Assembly: GCF_003813775.1 (NCBI RefSeq)
Contig: NZ_RPDH01000002.1
Location: 1,550,001 to 1,614,000 of the forward strand
Direction of reading: 5' to 3'
Length of the DNA stretch: 64,000 nt
DNA from: Chitinophaga lutea
GTDB taxonomy: Bacteria > Bacteroidota > Bacteroidia > Chitinophagales > Chitinophagaceae
The notes under the pieces are model-generated. The model was not told the origin of the DNA and ran no database searches. It saw only the letters and a program-made list of their open reading frames with translations. Below, piece by piece: positions 19,122-27,333 of the stretch (its first letter is position 1; each line of letters opens with the position of its first letter). The position numbers were made by a program, and so were the translations under genes.

Positions 19122-19655
19122 ATGAAAAGGATCCTGTTGCTCTTCGGAGTACTTTCTTTGATGGCCTTCCAGGCAAATGCACAACGCAGAAGCGGCGGCG
19201 GCGGTGGAAACCCCGGCGATTACAAAACAGCGCTGGGCCTCAGGGTGAACCCCTGGCTGGCTGGTTTCACCGTAAAGCATTTCCTGCAGGGGCCGCACGC
19301 CATCGAAGGCATCGTACACCATTACTTTGAAAACGGCGACGACGCGTCCAACGTGACCATCACCGGTTTGTATGAATACCACTGGAACGTATTCGGCAGA
19401 TCCGAATGGAACATGTATGCCGGCGGCGGCGCCCATCTGGGTTTCTGGAACGACCGTTACTGGGACGACAATCGCCGGTACAACGACAATAAAGTGGTGG
19501 CCGGCCTCGACGGTATTTTCGGTGTGGAATACACCTTCAAAAACATTCCGCTTAACCTGAGCGCCGACCTCAAGCCGTACTTCAATTTTAACGGCTATAA
19601 CGATTTCCTCGGTGAGCAGATCGGCGGTTTCTCTGTAAGGTATACCTTCAAATAA
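19122..19655 (+). CDS. Outer-membrane beta-barrel-like protein, paralogue of the preceding gene
   Basis: A 177-residue exported protein with signal MKRILLLFGVLSLMAFQANA followed by a short Gly/Arg linker. Strands include YAGGGAHLGFWN, IPLNLSADLKPYFN and a terminal SVRYTFK, which end in aromatic residues as barrel proteins do. It lies 31 bp downstream of its paralogue and is closed by a strong terminator. It resembles the small porin-like or OmpW-like proteins common in Chitinophagaceae, but no specific role can be assigned. Confidence 0.75.
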   Translation: MKRILLLFGVLSLMAFQANAQRRSGGGGGNPGDYKTALGLRVNPWLAGFTVKHFLQGPHAIEGIVHHYFENGDDASNVTITGLYEYHWNVFGRSEWNMYAGGGAHLGFWNDRYWDDNRRYNDNKVVAGLDGIFGVEYTFKNIPLNLSADLKPYFNFNGYNDFLGEQIGGFSVRYTFK

Positions 19656-19678
19656 GCCCTGAAAGCTTTTTCAGACTG

Positions 19679-19707
19679 GGGTGCGCCATACCGGCGCACC
19701 CTTTTTT
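19679..19707 (+). terminator. Rho-independent terminator
   Basis: 9-bp stem GGGTGCGCC / GGCGCACCC, 5-nt loop, then six T. It closes the two-gene barrel-protein unit. Confidence 0.88.
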
Positions 19708-19738
19708 GTGCTGGCAATAAATCTTATATTTAGTTCCT

Positions 19739-21253
19739 ATGAAAATACTGTCGGCCCAACAAATCCGCGAAGCAGACGCTTACACCATCGAACACGAACC
19801 GGTGAGCAGCCTGCAGCTCATGGAAAGAGCCGCTGCCGAATGCGCGGGCTGGCTGGTGCATACGTTTGGCGAAGCGCTCCCCTATTATATTTTCTGCGGC
19901 ATGGGCAACAACGGCGGCGACGGGCTCGTGATCGCCCGGCTGCTGCACGAGGCCGGGTTGAGCGTGCATGCCTATATGGTGCATCATTCCGGCAAACCGT
20001 CGGCCGACAATGCGGCCAACCAGGAACGTTTCCCCGATGTATACCATATTCACGCCCTGCCCGAATTCCCCGATCTGCCTGAAGCAGGCATCATCGTGGA
20101 CGCCATCTTCGGCACCGGCCTCTCGCGGCCCGTGGAAGGCTGGACGGCCGGCATCCTCCACAAGCTCAACGACCTCGGCACCAAACATACCATCGTATCG
20201 ATCGATATGCCCTCCGGCCTGATGGCGGATCAAAGCAGCCTGCATGCCCCGTGTGTGCATGCCCGTTATACGCTCAGTTTCGAGTTTTACAAACTGGCAT
20301 TCCTGCTGCCTGAAAATGCCGCGCGCGCGGGCAGCGTGGAAGTGCTGCGCATCGGCCTGCACCCAGATTATACGGCAACCGTGCAAACGCCTTACCACCT
20401 CACGGACGGGCACATTATCCGCACCATTTACCAGCCCCGCGACCCGTTCGCGCACAAAGGCACCTATGGCCATGCGCTCGTGATTGCCGGGAGCCATGGC
20501 AAAATGGGTGCGGCCATTCTCGCCACCAAAGCCTGTTTACGTGCAGGCGCGGGGCTCGTCAGCGTGCATGTGCCGCAGTGCGGATATAACATCCTGCAAT
20601 CCACCGTGCCCGAAGCCATGTGCGTGACGGACGAAGAAATAACATTCAGCAGCCAGTTCCATGAGCCGTTCCGGCTGCACCAGGCGCCCGAATACGCCGC
20701 CATCGGCATCGGGCCCGGCATCGGCACCCACACCGCCACGGCCGGGGCGCTGGAAAAGCTGCTGCAGCTGTACCACAAACCCATGGTGCTGGATGCAGAC
20801 GCGCTGAACATCATCAGCGCCTACCCCGCCCTGCTGGCGAAAATCCCTGAAGACTCCATCCTGACGCCGCATCCCAGGGAATTCGAGCGACTGTTCGGTG
20901 CTACGGACAACCAGTTCGACCGGCTGCGGCTGCTGTCCGCAAAAGCGGTGGAACTGCGGCTGTACATCCTGCTCAAAGGCCGCTACAGCGCCATGGCTTG
21001 TCCTGACGGCGCGGTGTATTTCAACCCCACCGGCAACCCCGGTATGGCCACCGGTGGCAGCGGCGATGTGCTCACCGGCATCCTGACCGGGCTGCTGAGC
21101 CAGGGGTACGCACCCAAAGCCGCCCTCCTTCTCGGTGCGTGGCTGCACGGCCTCGCGGGCGACCAGGCGGTCATCGACATCTCGGAAGAGGCACTGGTGG
21201 CTGAAGACATTGTTTATTACCTTGGCCAGGCCTGGCTAAACATTCAGAAATAA
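19739..21253 (+). CDS. nnr: Bifunctional NAD(P)H-hydrate epimerase / ADP-dependent dehydratase
   Basis: A 504-residue metabolite-repair enzyme. The N-terminal YjeF_N domain (residues 1-215) contains CGMGNNGGDGLVIARLL and DAIFGTGLSRP and epimerises hydrated NAD(P)H. The C-terminal carbohydrate-kinase-like domain (225-500) contains GNPGMATGGSGDVLTGIL and dehydrates NAD(P)HX with ADP. Both active-site signatures are intact and the length is typical of fused Nnr proteins. A TATATTTAG box lies immediately before the start. It appears to be a single-gene unit. Confidence 0.95.
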   Translation: MKILSAQQIREADAYTIEHEPVSSLQLMERAAAECAGWLVHTFGEALPYYIFCGMGNNGGDGLVIARLLHEAGLSVHAYMVHHSGKPSADNAANQERFPDVYHIHALPEFPDLPEAGIIVDAIFGTGLSRPVEGWTAGILHKLNDLGTKHTIVSIDMPSGLMADQSSLHAPCVHARYTLSFEFYKLAFLLPENAARAGSVEVLRIGLHPDYTATVQTPYHLTDGHIIRTIYQPRDPFAHKGTYGHALVIAGSHGKMGAAILATKACLRAGAGLVSVHVPQCGYNILQSTVPEAMCVTDEEITFSSQFHEPFRLHQAPEYAAIGIGPGIGTHTATAGALEKLLQLYHKPMVLDADALNIISAYPALLAKIPEDSILTPHPREFERLFGATDNQFDRLRLLSAKAVELRLYILLKGRYSAMACPDGAVYFNPTGNPGMATGGSGDVLTGILTGLLSQGYAPKAALLLGAWLHGLAGDQAVIDISEEALVAEDIVYYLGQAWLNIQK

Positions 21254-21335
21254 TTCAATATGGCAGCACTAGTAAAATAAATTCTAATACATTATCTTCG
21301 TCAACCTTCTAACTTCAAAAGGCCAAATTCAAAGT

Positions 21336-23570
21336 ATGAGTATAGTTTACATTGTTCCACTGTTCGGACTGATAGCACTGTTATTTACAGCCATCCAAAG
21401 CGCCTGGGTAACACGCCAGGATTCCGGTAATGAAAGGATGACGGAAATTGCCAAACATATTGCGGAAGGCGCTATGGCCTTTCTGAAGGCAGAGTACAAG
21501 ATCCTCACTTATTTCGTAATTATAGCCGCCCTGCTGCTGGGTTACATGGGCTACTCCCATCCCAGTTCAGACTGGACGATCGCCGTTGCATTCATCATCG
21601 GCGCCATTTTCTCCGCCACGGCGGGTTTCATCGGAATGCGCATCGCCACCAAAGCCAACGTGCGCACGGCACAGGCCGCACGTACCAGCCTTGCCCGCGC
21701 ACTGAAAGTATCTTTCACGGGCGGTTCCGTGATGGGCATGGGTGTGGCCGGATTGGCCGTACTGGGGCTCGGCGGGCTTTTTATCATCCTCAAGGCTTAT
21801 TTCGGCGCCGAAGCCAATACCGCCGAAATGATCAAAACCATCGAAGTGCTCACGGGCTTTTCGCTGGGTGCTGAGAGCATCGCGCTGTTCGCACGCGTAG
21901 GCGGCGGTATCTATACCAAAGCAGCCGACGTAGGTGCCGACCTCGTAGGTAAAGTGGAAGCAGGCATCCCCGAGGACGACCCGCGTAACCCCGCTACCAT
22001 CGCCGATAACGTGGGCGACAACGTGGGTGACGTGGCCGGTATGGGCGCCGACCTGTTCGGTTCTTACGTAGCCACGGTGCTGGCCACCATGGTGCTCGGC
22101 AGTGAAACCGTGGCAGCCGACAATTTCGGCGGGCTCTCGTTAGTGCTGCTGCCCATGCTGATCGCAGGCATCGGCATCGTATTTTCGATTTTAAGCACCT
22201 TTTTCGTGCGCATCAGTGAAAATGCAGGGCTGAACACCAACACCGTGCAGAAAGCGCTGAATATGGGCAACTGGGGCTCTATCGTGCTCACCGCCATCGC
22301 CAGTGCCGCGCTCGTGTATTATGTGCTACCCACCGAGGCGATTTACCTGAAACGTGACTATGCCGCAGACGGCAGCCTGAAAGAAGGCGTAAAAGCCATC
22401 ACCCAGAACGGCGTCATGGGCGCCATTTTCGTGGGCCTGGGCGTAGGTACCCTCATGAGCATCATTACCGAATATTATACCGCCATGGGCAAACGCCCCG
22501 TGCTGTCAATCATCCGGCAGTCGTCCACCGGCCATGCCACCAACGTGATCGGCGGCCTGGCAGTGGGTATGGAATCCACCCTGCTGCCCATCATCGTGCT
22601 GGCAGCCGGCATCTACGGTTCTTTTGCCTGCGCCGGCCTGTACGGTGTAGCTATCGCAGCAGCCGGTATGATGGCCACCACGGCCATGCAGCTGGCGATC
22701 GACGCCTTCGGCCCGATTGCGGACAATGCCGGCGGTATCGCCGAAATGAGCGAACTGCCCAAAGAAGTGCGTGAAAAAACAGACATCCTCGATGCGGTGG
22801 GCAACACCACCGCCGCAACCGGTAAAGGTTTCGCCATCGCTTCCGCAGCCCTCACCGCCCTCGCGCTGTTTGCCGCGTTCGTAGGCGTTGCCGGCATCGA
22901 CGGTATCGATATCTATCATGCGGACGTACTCGCCGGCCTGTTCATCGGCGCGATGATACCTTTCATCTTCTCTTCCCTGGCCATCCGCGCGGTGGGCGAG
23001 GCAGCGATGAGCATGGTGGAAGAAGTACGCCGCCAGTTCAGGACCATTCCCGGCATCATGGAAGGTACCGGCAAACCCGAATACGATAAATGCGTGGCGA
23101 TTTCTACCGAGGCCTCCATCAAAAAAATGATGCTGCCCGGCGCCATCGCCCTCATCTCTCCCCTGCTGATGGGCTTTATTTTCGGCCCCGAGGTACTGGG
23201 CGGCTTCCTGGCCGGCGCTACCGTTAGCGGCGTGCTGATGGGCATGTTCCAGAACAACGCCGGCGGCGCCTGGGACAACGCCAAAAAATCGTTCGAAAAA
23301 GGCGTGGAGATCAACGGCGAGATGTATTACAAAAAATCAGAGCCGCACAAGGCTTCCGTAACCGGCGACACCGTAGGCGATCCGTTCAAAGACACCTCCG
23401 GCCCGTCTATGAACATCCTCATCAAACTGATGTCGATCGTATCGCTGGTAATTGCGCCAACCCTGGCTGAAATCCATCACGATAAAACAGCCGACGCCAA
23501 ACCGGCGCCCAAAACCGAGCAGGTGGCTGTAGCCCCGGCTCCCGCTGAAGCGGCGGTAGCCGTGAAATAA
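21336..23570 (+). CDS. hppA: Membrane-bound ion-translocating pyrophosphatase, K+-dependent type
   Basis: A 744-residue protein with about 16 membrane segments that couples pyrophosphate hydrolysis to ion pumping. The catalytic signature [19 protein letters not shown] and the [14 protein letters not shown] loop are intact, as is a second Asp-rich loop ([14 protein letters not shown]). The segment [10 protein letters not shown] has Ala where K+-independent enzymes have Lys, so it belongs to the K+-stimulated class; H+ versus Na+ specificity is not settled here. An Ala/Pro tail follows residue 720. A TATCTTCG element (one mismatch) lies about 35 bp upstream. Confidence 0.95.
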   Translation: MSIVYIVPLFGLIALLFTAIQSAWVTRQDSGNERMTEIAKHIAEGAMAFLKAEYKILTYFVIIAALLLGYMGYSHPSSDWTIAVAFIIGAIFSATAGFIGMRIATKANVRTAQAARTSLARALKVSFTGGSVMGMGVAGLAVLGLGGLFIILKAYFGAEANTAEMIKTIEVLTGFSLGAESIALFARVGGGIYTKAADVGADLVGKVEAGIPEDDPRNPATIADNVGDNVGDVAGMGADLFGSYVATVLATMVLGSETVAADNFGGLSLVLLPMLIAGIGIVFSILSTFFVRISENAGLNTNTVQKALNMGNWGSIVLTAIASAALVYYVLPTEAIYLKRDYAADGSLKEGVKAITQNGVMGAIFVGLGVGTLMSIITEYYTAMGKRPVLSIIRQSSTGHATNVIGGLAVGMESTLLPIIVLAAGIYGSFACAGLYGVAIAAAGMMATTAMQLAIDAFGPIADNAGGIAEMSELPKEVREKTDILDAVGNTTAATGKGFAIASAALTALALFAAFVGVAGIDGIDIYHADVLAGLFIGAMIPFIFSSLAIRAVGEAAMSMVEEVRRQFRTIPGIMEGTGKPEYDKCVAISTEASIKKMMLPGAIALISPLLMGFIFGPEVLGGFLAGATVSGVLMGMFQNNAGGAWDNAKKSFEKGVEINGEMYYKKSEPHKASVTGDTVGDPFKDTSGPSMNILIKLMSIVSLVIAPTLAEIHHDKTADAKPAPKTEQVAVAPAPAEAAVAVK

Positions 23571-23594
23571 GCTAAGCGGCTTTACCGATATAAC

Positions 23595-23629
23595 AGCGGC
23601 CATTCCTTTCCGGAATGGCCGCTTTTTTT
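23595..23629 (+). terminator. Terminator of hppA
   Basis: 12-bp perfect stem AGCGGCCATTCC / GGAATGGCCGCT with a 5-nt loop, followed by a T-run. Confidence 0.9.
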
Positions 23630-23786
23630 GTGCCTGTATGCCGGTTTGAGCGCTTATCCCGGTTGTCCCCTCAGGCTGCCTTCCCATGCTTTCAACACAC
23701 CAATAATGCTGAAAACGGCATAAAATGGCCCGAAATCAGGGGCTGATCAGGCCACCACAAAGGGTTTCATTTGAGGATCGATACCC

Positions 23787-23830
23787 ATACGCCACCCATA
23801 CGCCATCTATACGCCACCTATACGTTACCT
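23787..23830 (+). repeat. Four tandem 11-bp repeats
   Basis: Units ATACGCCACCC, ATACGCCATCT, ATACGCCACCT and ATACGTTACCT follow each other without gaps inside the 546-bp intergenic region between hppA and the Rrf2 gene. The last unit merges into the palindrome beginning at 23821. Confidence 0.8.
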
Positions 23831-23847
23831 CCTATAGGGGTAACGTA
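23821..23847. repeat. 27-bp near-palindrome
   Basis: TACGTTACC and GGTAACGTA form perfect 9-bp arms around a spacer containing the self-complementary CCTATAGG. It could be an operator or the base of an RNA hairpin. The rest of 23630-24080 shows no convincing gene. Confidence 0.65.
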
Positions 23848-24060
23848 TCCGTATCGGAAGGGTAGCGAAGGGGTAGTGTTCGCCTATCGTGGTAAAAAAA
23901 TCCGTTTTTTTGAAAGGCTTGGGGCTAGTCCTGATATAGGCTTACACCTTTGGTTAGAAAATCCTGTTATTGGTTGCCCCGTTTGGCTCGCTGTCCTAAA
24001 AGGGGTTTACAGGGTTGTTTTACAGCCCTCATCCGCTGCAGACGCCTGTTTAAAATTAAT

Positions 24061-24091
24061 TTGGCCGGAATGTATCCCCTCCTTATCTTTG
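24061..24091 (+). promoter_or_regulatory. Promoter of the Rrf2 gene (-33 TTG, -7 TATCTTTG)
   Basis: TATCTTTG at 24084-24091 matches the Bacteroidota -7 consensus exactly, and a TTG at 24061 sits at the usual distance. The predicted start of transcription is about 20 bp before the TTG start codon of the regulator. Confidence 0.65.
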
Positions 24092-24093
24092 TA

Positions 24094-24114
24094 CTGTAAT
24101 CAAAAAAATTACAG
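24094..24114. promoter_or_regulatory. Inverted repeat CTGTAAT-N7-ATTACAG, putative Rrf2 operator
   Basis: Perfect 7-bp arms directly after the -7 element and 2 bp before the start codon, so a bound repressor would block its own gene. Similar CTGTAA half-sites recur upstream of the oxidoreductase at 24760. Confidence 0.55.
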
Positions 24115-24116
24115 AA

Positions 24117-24527
24117 TTGATTCGCAGTAAATTTGCCACTTCCGTACATATTCTCAGTTTGCTGGTCGGCTTCCCGGAGCAATGGCTGTCGTCTGAGTTC
24201 ATTGCCAGTTCGCTGAACAGCAATGCGGCCCTGGTGCGCAAGGAACTGAGCGCCCTGCGCGAGGCCGGGCTGGTGGAAAGCAAGGAAGGTAAAAACGGGG
24301 GGAACCGCCTCGCCAAACCGCCGTCACAAATCAAAATGTCCGACATCTTTGCCCTCGTCAAAAACGATCACGTATTCGGCTTCTCCCCCAACGAGCCCAA
24401 CCCGAAATGCCCGGTAGGCGCACGGATCAAGGGAGCGCTGGACGGATTGTTCACTGAAATCGACGACGCCATCCTGCTGAAGCTCAAGCCGGTCACCCTG
24501 GAAGAGTTCGTCCGGCAGTACTTCTGA
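24117..24527 (+). CDS. Rrf2-family transcriptional regulator
   Basis: A 136-residue winged-helix protein starting with TTG, since no in-frame ATG lies near the promoter. The N-terminal helix-turn-helix covers roughly residues 8-60 (SEFIASSLNSNAALVRKELSAL), followed by the wing GKNGGNRLAKPP. A single Cys in NPKCPVG (about residue 100) is present instead of the three-Cys cluster of IscR or NsrR, so Fe-S binding is unlikely and thiol or ligand sensing is more plausible. It precedes an NmrA-type oxidoreductase in the same orientation, which is probably its target. Confidence 0.88.
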   Translation: MIRSKFATSVHILSLLVGFPEQWLSSEFIASSLNSNAALVRKELSALREAGLVESKEGKNGGNRLAKPPSQIKMSDIFALVKNDHVFGFSPNEPNPKCPVGARIKGALDGLFTEIDDAILLKLKPVTLEEFVRQYF

Positions 24528-24540
24528 TTTTTTTTATACT

Positions 24541-24564
24541 AAACTGTAACAATTTTCATAACAA
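24541..24564 (+). repeat. 24-bp direct repeat, copy 1 (putative operator)
   Basis: Starts AAACTGTAACAATTTTCATA and is identical over 24 bp to the copy at 24673. Both lie between the Rrf2 gene and the oxidoreductase. Confidence 0.75.
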
Positions 24565-24672
24565 ATAAAGCAGCGGAAACGGATGGATTTTAACTGCTAC
24601 ATGGCAGTTCGACAGAAGCTGTATAGCATACACCCGTAGCGCATCAGGTCAATTACAGCAATCAAAGCACTC

Positions 24673-24696
24673 AAACTGTAACAATTTTCATAACAA
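24673..24696 (+). repeat. 24-bp direct repeat, copy 2 (putative operator)
   Basis: Identical to 24541-24564, 132 bp apart, and 64 bp before the start of the oxidoreductase. The CTGTAA half matches the arm at 24094. Confidence 0.75.
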
Positions 24697-24759
24697 TACA
24701 TCAAACGCCGGCTGCTGCCGGATGAATCGTTCAAATTATAACAAACAAAATCATCACAC

Positions 24760-25611
24760 ATGTCACAAACCATCCTGGTGCTCGGCGCCACCGGCATTGC
24801 CGGCAGAGAACTCGTCAAACTGCTGACCGCTGAAAACGTAACCGTAAAAGCCGCCACGCGGACGCCTGAAAAATATGCGGTGAAGGGCGCCACCGCGGTG
24901 CGCCTTGTGCAGGAAGACGCGTCTACCTTCGCTCCCGCGCTGAACGGCGTGGACAAGGTATTCCTCTCCGCCCTTCCGCTCGACGTGGACGCCCCTGCCA
25001 AACTGATCCCGTTTATCGATGTCGCCCAAAAAGCCGGCGTTAAAAAAATCGTGTTCCTCTCCGCTATCGGCGCGGAGCTCGACGAAAACTTCCCGCTCCG
25101 CAAAATCGAAAGGGCGGTGCAGGCATCCGGCATTGCGTATAACATCGTTCGCCCGAACTTCTTTATGGAGAACTTTTCCGAAGGGCCTTTCAGCGGCGCG
25201 GTGAAGGCGCAGGGGCAGATCATCGCCCCGGCGGAAGATGCAAAGGTGAGCATGATCTCTACGGAAGATATCGCCGCCGTGTCTGCCAGGCTGCTGCTCG
25301 ACGATACCCTCAGCGGTAAGGAACTGGCACTGACCGGTCCCGCAGCGATCACGCATGAAGAAGCGGCCCAAACCATCACTGCGCTGGGCGGAAAGCCGGT
25401 GCAATACATCGCCGTTTCAGAAAACGACCTGATCAACGCGATGACCAGCCATGGTGCGCCGGAAAGCGCGGCGAATTACCTCGCGGGGCTGTTCCGCAAC
25501 GTGAGAGCGGGGCACGCCGCTGTGGTGAATAATCATGTTGAAGCGTTTGCCGGCAGGCCGGCCCGCAGCTTCGAATATTTCGCCCAAGCGAACAGGCAGC
25601 ATTTTCAATAA
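24760..25611 (+). CDS. NAD(P)-binding NmrA-like oxidoreductase (atypical SDR)
   Basis: A 283-residue cytoplasmic protein. The N-terminal Rossmann fold has the dinucleotide motif GATGIAGRELV (residues 9-19) and an Arg-rich loop after strand 2 (ATRTPEKY), favouring NADP(H). The substrate-side segment YNIVRPNFFMENF around residues 127-139 is typical of NmrA/QorB-like members, which lack the classical YxxxK. Related proteins act as quinone reductases or redox sensors. It probably answers to the adjacent Rrf2 regulator through the 24-bp repeats upstream. Confidence 0.88.
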   Translation: MSQTILVLGATGIAGRELVKLLTAENVTVKAATRTPEKYAVKGATAVRLVQEDASTFAPALNGVDKVFLSALPLDVDAPAKLIPFIDVAQKAGVKKIVFLSAIGAELDENFPLRKIERAVQASGIAYNIVRPNFFMENFSEGPFSGAVKAQGQIIAPAEDAKVSMISTEDIAAVSARLLLDDTLSGKELALTGPAAITHEEAAQTITALGGKPVQYIAVSENDLINAMTSHGAPESAANYLAGLFRNVRAGHAAVVNNHVEAFAGRPARSFEYFAQANRQHFQ

Positions 25612-25629
25612 ACCGCATTATGCCATCAA

Positions 25630-25661
25630 AAAGGCGCCGCAGTGATGACTGCGGCGCCTTT
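25630..25661 (+). terminator. Terminator of the oxidoreductase gene
   Basis: 14-bp perfect stem AAAGGCGCCGCAGT / ACTGCGGCGCCTTT with loop GATG, 18 bp after the stop. Confidence 0.85.
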
Positions 25662-25668
25662 GCGTATT

Positions 25669-25766
25669 TATTGCACGTAATGTTACTGGACGGTGATAAC
25701 CCGGTTTTATCAGCTGCTATTGCACGTAGATTTATTGGATGATGATAACCTGGTTCTATCAGCTGC
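25669..25766. repeat. Two imperfect tandem repeats of 49 bp
   Basis: Both units start TATTGCACGTA and end ATCAGCTGC. Each holds an imperfect palindrome (GATAACC...GGTT...ATC). They occupy most of the gap between the oxidoreductase terminator and the AraC gene. Confidence 0.75.
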
Positions 25767-25864
25767 GGTCTTCTTACGGGATGGGACCCTGCCCGTGGAA
25801 CCAACTGCCATAGCGGGTTAATCATGTTCTATCTACACATGAAACTATACCCCGCAAACGGGCA

Positions 25865-26860
25865 TTACAACGCCTTTTTGATCTCGCTCGGGCTAATCCC
25901 GAACTTCTTCCTGAACGCATTGCTGAAATGCTGTAACGACGAATATCCCAGCTCGCCGGCGATTTCGGTGAACGACATCCTCCCCTCCCGCACCATCTGG
26001 CGGCCCTGTTCGAGCCGGTAATCGCTCAGGTAACCGAACACCGTATTATCGAATACTTTCTTGAAACCGCTCTTCAGCTTGAATTCATTGATGCCCGCCT
26101 TACGCGCCAGTTCGCTGAGCGACAGCGGTTCCTGGGCATTGGCTAGCAGCAGGTCGCGCGCATGGACGATCCTTTCTTCATCCGACCTCGTTACCTTTCC
26201 TGCGTCCTGGCTGCGGCGGGTTTCCTGCTCGATCTGCTCGCATTGCAGCGCCAGCAACTCGATCGCTTTGGATTGCAGGAACAGTTTCTTCAACCCGCCG
26301 GTGAAATGACAATGGTTGACTTCCTCGATCACCTGCATCATTTTCGGTGTGATGCGGTACCCGCGCTTCAGGTACACCGGCAGTTTATTGACGACGCGCT
26401 CGGCGTACTTATCGAGTATGGGCCCATTGTTGGCCGCCAGTTCCACGAACCTGTCCGTGCAGAAGCTCAGCCCGAACACTTTCATGTCCGACTGTTTCTC
26501 CAGCTGCATATACTCCTGGGAGTCTGGGTTATAGACGATATTATGCTCGAAGTTGGAGGTGACCACATTGTCCGCCACACCTTTCAGATGGGAGGTGATT
26601 TCGCCCTGCAGCATGAAGTGCATGCCGATCAGGCTGAATTTTTCGTTGGCTTCCACATGCAGCCGCTGTTTGATCTCCATGGTGCCGTACCCCATGATGA
26701 ACCCGTCGAAATGCATTTCACGGAACTTGCCGCTGCCGCAGGACAGGTCTATATGATGGTCCGTTTCCACCAACTGAGGAGCGGTGAATTGTTCCTCGGT
26801 GTGATGTTCCTCATAATGGTAGAGCACCTGCTTCAGATCGTTCTTGATGGTAACCGGCAT
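25865..26860 (-). CDS. AraC-family transcriptional regulator
   Basis: A 331-residue regulator. Residues about 1-215 form an effector-binding region of the kind seen in PchR-like regulators. Residues 225-331 hold the two helix-turn-helix motifs: LSLSELARKAGINEFKLKSGFKK and MSFTEIAGELGYSSLQHFSNAFRKKFG. It is divergent from the small metal-binding-like gene and the TonB receptor operon, so it probably controls them, and siderophore or metal response is a reasonable guess. Two AATCCGTT direct repeats 21 bp apart lie in its leader. Confidence 0.9.
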   Translation of the reverse strand: MPVTIKNDLKQVLYHYEEHHTEEQFTAPQLVETDHHIDLSCGSGKFREMHFDGFIMGYGTMEIKQRLHVEANEKFSLIGMHFMLQGEITSHLKGVADNVVTSNFEHNIVYNPDSQEYMQLEKQSDMKVFGLSFCTDRFVELAANNGPILDKYAERVVNKLPVYLKRGYRITPKMMQVIEEVNHCHFTGGLKKLFLQSKAIELLALQCEQIEQETRRSQDAGKVTRSDEERIVHARDLLLANAQEPLSLSELARKAGINEFKLKSGFKKVFDNTVFGYLSDYRLEQGRQMVREGRMSFTEIAGELGYSSLQHFSNAFRKKFGISPSEIKKAL

Positions 26861-26863
26861 AAA

Positions 26864-26892
26864 AATCCGTTATGTGTAAATAATAATCCGTT
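26864..26892. promoter_or_regulatory. AATCCGTT direct repeats spaced 21 bp, putative AraC operator
   Basis: AATCCGTT occurs at 26864 and 26885 in the divergent promoter region, on the same face of the helix, the arrangement AraC-type proteins bind. Confidence 0.45.
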
Positions 26893-26953
26893 TAATATAA
26901 GCCGGAGTAACCGGGGGAAACGAATTTTGCTTAAAATTATCAATTAAAGGCAC

Positions 26954-27163
26954 ATGATCGGCATTTTCAAAACAAATATCAGCACCTTGCGGGATAAACA
27001 GGCAGTCGTTACCGCCATTGCCGGCCAATTCCGTCCTACTGCCTGCACCATCGACCTGGAAGACTGCGACAAGGTACTGCGCGTGGTTTGCCAGCAACTG
27101 GAAGAAAACCAGGTGATTGCGTTTGTCCGCAGCCTTGGTTACCAGTGCGCCAACCTCGACTGA
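26954..27163 (+). CDS. Small HMA-like protein, possible metal-binding chaperone
   Basis: A 69-residue protein starting MIGIFKTNISTLRDKQ. It has the size and beta-alpha-beta-beta-alpha-beta pattern of heavy-metal-associated domains (first strand IGIFKTNI, central TIDLEDCDKVLRV, end IAFVRSLGYQCANL). It lacks the classical CxxC in the first loop; the Cys residues sit in ACTIDLEDCD, VVCQQ and YQCAN. I therefore infer an HMA-like fold but not a proven metal site. It lies between the AraC regulator and the TonB receptor and is probably the first gene under that regulator. Confidence 0.6.
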   Translation: MIGIFKTNISTLRDKQAVVTAIAGQFRPTACTIDLEDCDKVLRVVCQQLEENQVIAFVRSLGYQCANLD

Positions 27164-27237
27164 CGCCATATTGAAGTTGCGCTGTTTTTCACTGATAAAA
27201 CATGATATTCATCAGTTAACCCCTTATTTTTCCCATT

Positions 27238-27261
27238 TATGTGATTTATTTCTTCCACATA
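27238..27261. promoter_or_regulatory. Inverted repeat TATGTG-N12-CACATA upstream of the TonB receptor
   Basis: Short dyad about 75 bp before the receptor start and just upstream of a CTATTTTG promoter-like sequence. Possible regulator site; the short arms make it uncertain. Confidence 0.3.
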
Positions 27262-27333
27262 GGGGTATCCTCTATTTTGCACGTCATATTCCCGGAAACA
27301 CACAAGGCAAAATTCTAAAACACACGAACCAAT

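Noticed and set aside
23771..24130. 119-codon plus-strand frame in the hppA-Rrf2 gap
   Set aside because: It runs through the 11-bp repeats and palindrome, overlaps the Rrf2 promoter and start, and has no signal, domain or ribosome-site support.
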